Shown here: positions 5,755 through 5,761 of the stretch, one piece after another
How the letters are laid out: the number at the start of each line of letters is the position of its first letter
Numbering within the stretch: the stretch's first letter is position 1
Origin: JBIOWF01 sp044868295
GTDB taxonomy: Bacteria; Actinomycetota; Actinomycetes; Streptosporangiales; Streptosporangiaceae
Direction of reading: 5' to 3'
DNA: 5,761 nucleotides
Assembly (NCBI GenBank): GCA_044868295.1
Contig: JBIOWF010000159.1
Span: 1 to 5,761 of the forward strand
Program-made: the position numbers and the translations under genes
The notes under the pieces: generated by a model
Told to the model about the DNA's origin: nothing
The model's database searches: none
What the model saw: the letters and a program-made list of their open reading frames with translations, nothing else

Positions 5755-5761
5755 CCGAGAG

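Larger units (their letters stand above)
5194..5761. other. Gene-free GC-rich tail with hairpins
   Basis: No reading frame here looks like a protein: the open frames are rich in Arg, Pro, Ala and Gly, lack good ribosome-binding sites and resemble no family I know. A 54-codon minus-strand frame (5389 to 5225) starts MSRERVEAVVFRRILAGERTRE, vaguely like the first helix of transposase DNA-binding domains, then loses any such character. From about 5430 the strand becomes very GC-rich and contains several inverted repeats, including GGCGGCGA/TCGCCGCC (5547-5566, loop GCTG) and the palindrome CGGGGCCCCG (5593-5602). The stretch may be an intergenic region, relic DNA or a structured RNA entering from the right. 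Confidence 0.6.

Noticed and set aside
1..5761. CRISPR array, tRNA or rRNA gene
   Set aside because: No regularly spaced identical repeats and no cloverleaf or conserved rRNA segments were seen on either strand.

Overview
The window is a high-GC bacterial segment with two divergent gene blocks and a gene-free right end. A soil or sediment bacterium is plausible. The outer membrane is inferred from the substrate-binding protein, which has a cleavable Sec-type signal peptide and no lipobox cysteine, as expected for a free periplasmic protein. The base composition and protein style would fit groups such as Rokubacteria/NC10 or Proteobacteria, but nothing here fixes the taxon.

Left block (minus strand, 3423 down to 1): three genes of a peptide/nickel-type (Dpp/Opp/Gsi-like) ABC importer. 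They are a periplasmic substrate-binding protein (family SBP_bac_5), a DppB-like permease and a DppC-like permease, in that transcriptional order. The binding protein is separated from the permeases by 90 bases that hold a perfect 13-bp hairpin. The two permeases are 9 bases apart, with the ribosome-binding site of the second lying on the stop codon of the first. The ATPase genes (DppD/DppF type) are not in the window and may follow beyond base 1.

Middle (3424-3530): a 107-base divergent intergenic region. It carries a dyad, TGCAGGGA/TCCCTGCA, plus a third TGCAGGG copy exactly 32 bases from the first. It is a candidate operator for both blocks.

Right block (plus strand, 3531-5193): an amidase-signature hydrolase with the full Lys-Ser-Ser triad. 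It overlaps by 11 bases a 67-residue protein that looks like a small GatC/AtzG-type amidase partner. The inferred picture is an uptake-plus-hydrolysis module: the importer brings in a peptide or amide compound and the amidase, helped by its small partner, cleaves it. The substrate cannot be read from the sequence.

Tail (5194-5761): no convincing gene. It starts with a three-armed set of GGTAGTGGG-type repeats that can form either of two alternative hairpins, probably the end of the amidase transcript or the relic of an insertion-sequence end. It finishes with a run of GC-rich hairpins that repeat GGGTGAGCC.
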